From Mesocentrotus franciscanus (lineage: Eukaryota; Echinodermata; Echinoidea; Camarodonta; Strongylocentrotidae): a DNA stretch of 64,000 nt. The stretch is from positions 35,540,088 through 35,604,087 of the forward strand of contig CP137668.1 in the NCBI GenBank assembly GCA_037976565.1, given 5' to 3'. The translations under genes were made by a program, and so were the position numbers. This document shows, piece after piece, positions 63,023 through 64,000 of this stretch (position 1 is the first letter of the stretch; each line of letters opens with the position of its first letter). The notes beneath the pieces are model-generated. The model worked only from the letters and a program-made list of their open reading frames with translations. It was not told where the DNA came from and searched no databases.

Positions 63023-64000
63023 ACATATATATACATATATGTTCCCACTCAATTTCGATTGGCCATAAAAATAGTGATAACATCCTTTGAGAGAGAGACA
63101 AAAATGTATGCATTCTAAGCTTTGAGCAATGTTTCCCCCATTTGAAGCAAAATTATATAGGTCTCCTTCTTTTTCTCTTCTTTTTTGTTTTTGTTTGGGG
63201 GGTATTATTTTAGCCCCCCCCCCCTCCATCATGCTGTAGCAAATGTTCCCATAATGTTAATGTAAAGAGGTTTATCAAGGACGTGTGCCCATAGTTTGAT
63301 TCGCTGCTCCATTTCCTCTTCCTAATTAACACTGGTCATTCAATTACGAGAAGTCATAACCACAACAGTTCACTTTCCCTCGGATCTTTTCAACAAGTTC
63401 TCGATTCGTCATTTGCAAGTTGTTGTTGTTGTTGTTTTGGTTTATAGGCGTTTATCATTCAGGAGTGAATATTTACGCCTCTTCTGTTAGGATTTTTTTT
63501 TCCTTTCAGATTAGATATACTTTTTTTAGTATATGGATTTGGATAAATTGGATTCTTAAAAGTTATACATTTTATTTATTGTTGAAGCGGTCAGTGGCTG
63601 GCGAGCAAAAGGCTCATCGGCTATATAGGACGTCCAAGGACCAACCCGGCACGTTTGATAGGTGTTAGTCTTCTCTCGAGACAGTTTTGTTTTATATTGT
63701 CCATTAGCAACACCTGTGATCCTGTATGAATATATATATATATATATATATAATATCATCAACAGGGACGTCATTACCTCTGTGTAATACATTTATAGAA
63801 TTGGGGAGGGGACTAATCAATGAATCGGAACATTTTTCTATACGTTACGCAGTTGTTGATAAAATTATTTGGGTACTACTCCCCGATCGACGGCCATTGT
63901 TTTCGAGAAAATGAAGGGGCAAATAAGGGCCACAGTTTCAAAGTTAATATTGTAGCAAAGATATATTGATAGATAAGGCTTAAGCTGCCCGGGTAACTAA
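63023..64000. other. Non-coding
   Basis: (TA)n at 63729-63752. No gene is recognised to the end of the window. Confidence 0.5.

Overview
The window is AT-rich, intron-containing animal DNA crowded with degraded transposons. A tRNA-derived SINE with a 'gctatataaatgg...attattat' style tail, hAT-type MITEs, foldback elements and LINE 3' ends suggest an echinoderm, most likely a sea urchin. That assignment is inference; no species can be named from the window.

Layout. (1) Positions 1-2460 hold a LINE tail fragment, two foldback elements and a perfect 49-bp palindrome. (2) Positions ~2460-34105 are duplication unit A. It carries a tRNA-SINE split by a 1.1-kb foldback transposon, a textbook hAT MITE, and a minus-strand gene for gamma-glutamylaminecyclotransferase (GGACT; two clear exons at 9013-9201 and 7920-8089). 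A long repeat-rich stretch (9-25 kb) follows, including an unusual inverted array of a degenerate 11-12 bp motif. Next come a 2.2-kb hAT-like element holding a nested MITE, and an intact three-exon rhodopsin-class GPCR gene (gene A, 28421-31636, 489 aa). (3) Positions 34107-38381 hold a broken third paralogue (gene C), followed by a fragment of a THAP zinc-finger domain. (4) Positions ~39265-55800 are duplication unit B, colinear with unit A. It carries a second intact GPCR gene (gene B, 45087-50259, 485 aa). Two LINEs (a Tx1/L1-like one at 39482-41290 and a CR1/Jockey-like one at ~50330-53870) interrupt it, and for both the uninterrupted site survives in unit A. (5) Positions 55806-64000 are outside the duplication. 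They contain the first coding exon of a secreted protein (57740-57813; its form resembles a Wnt first exon) whose other exons I could not find, another hAT MITE with a perfect 8-bp target duplication, and tandem repeats.

The main story is a small tandem GPCR cluster, all on the + strand, made by duplication of a large block. Genes A and B keep the same exon phases (0, then 1) and all the usual class A landmarks. Their differences concentrate in the extracellular N-terminus, extracellular loop 2 and the loop-3/TM7 entrance, while the cytoplasmic faces are almost unchanged. Gene C has lost most of exons 1 and 3 and has one in-frame TAG in an otherwise open exon 2. Because the units share flanks, many transposon insertions can be read as filled versus empty sites, which gives a relative order of events.
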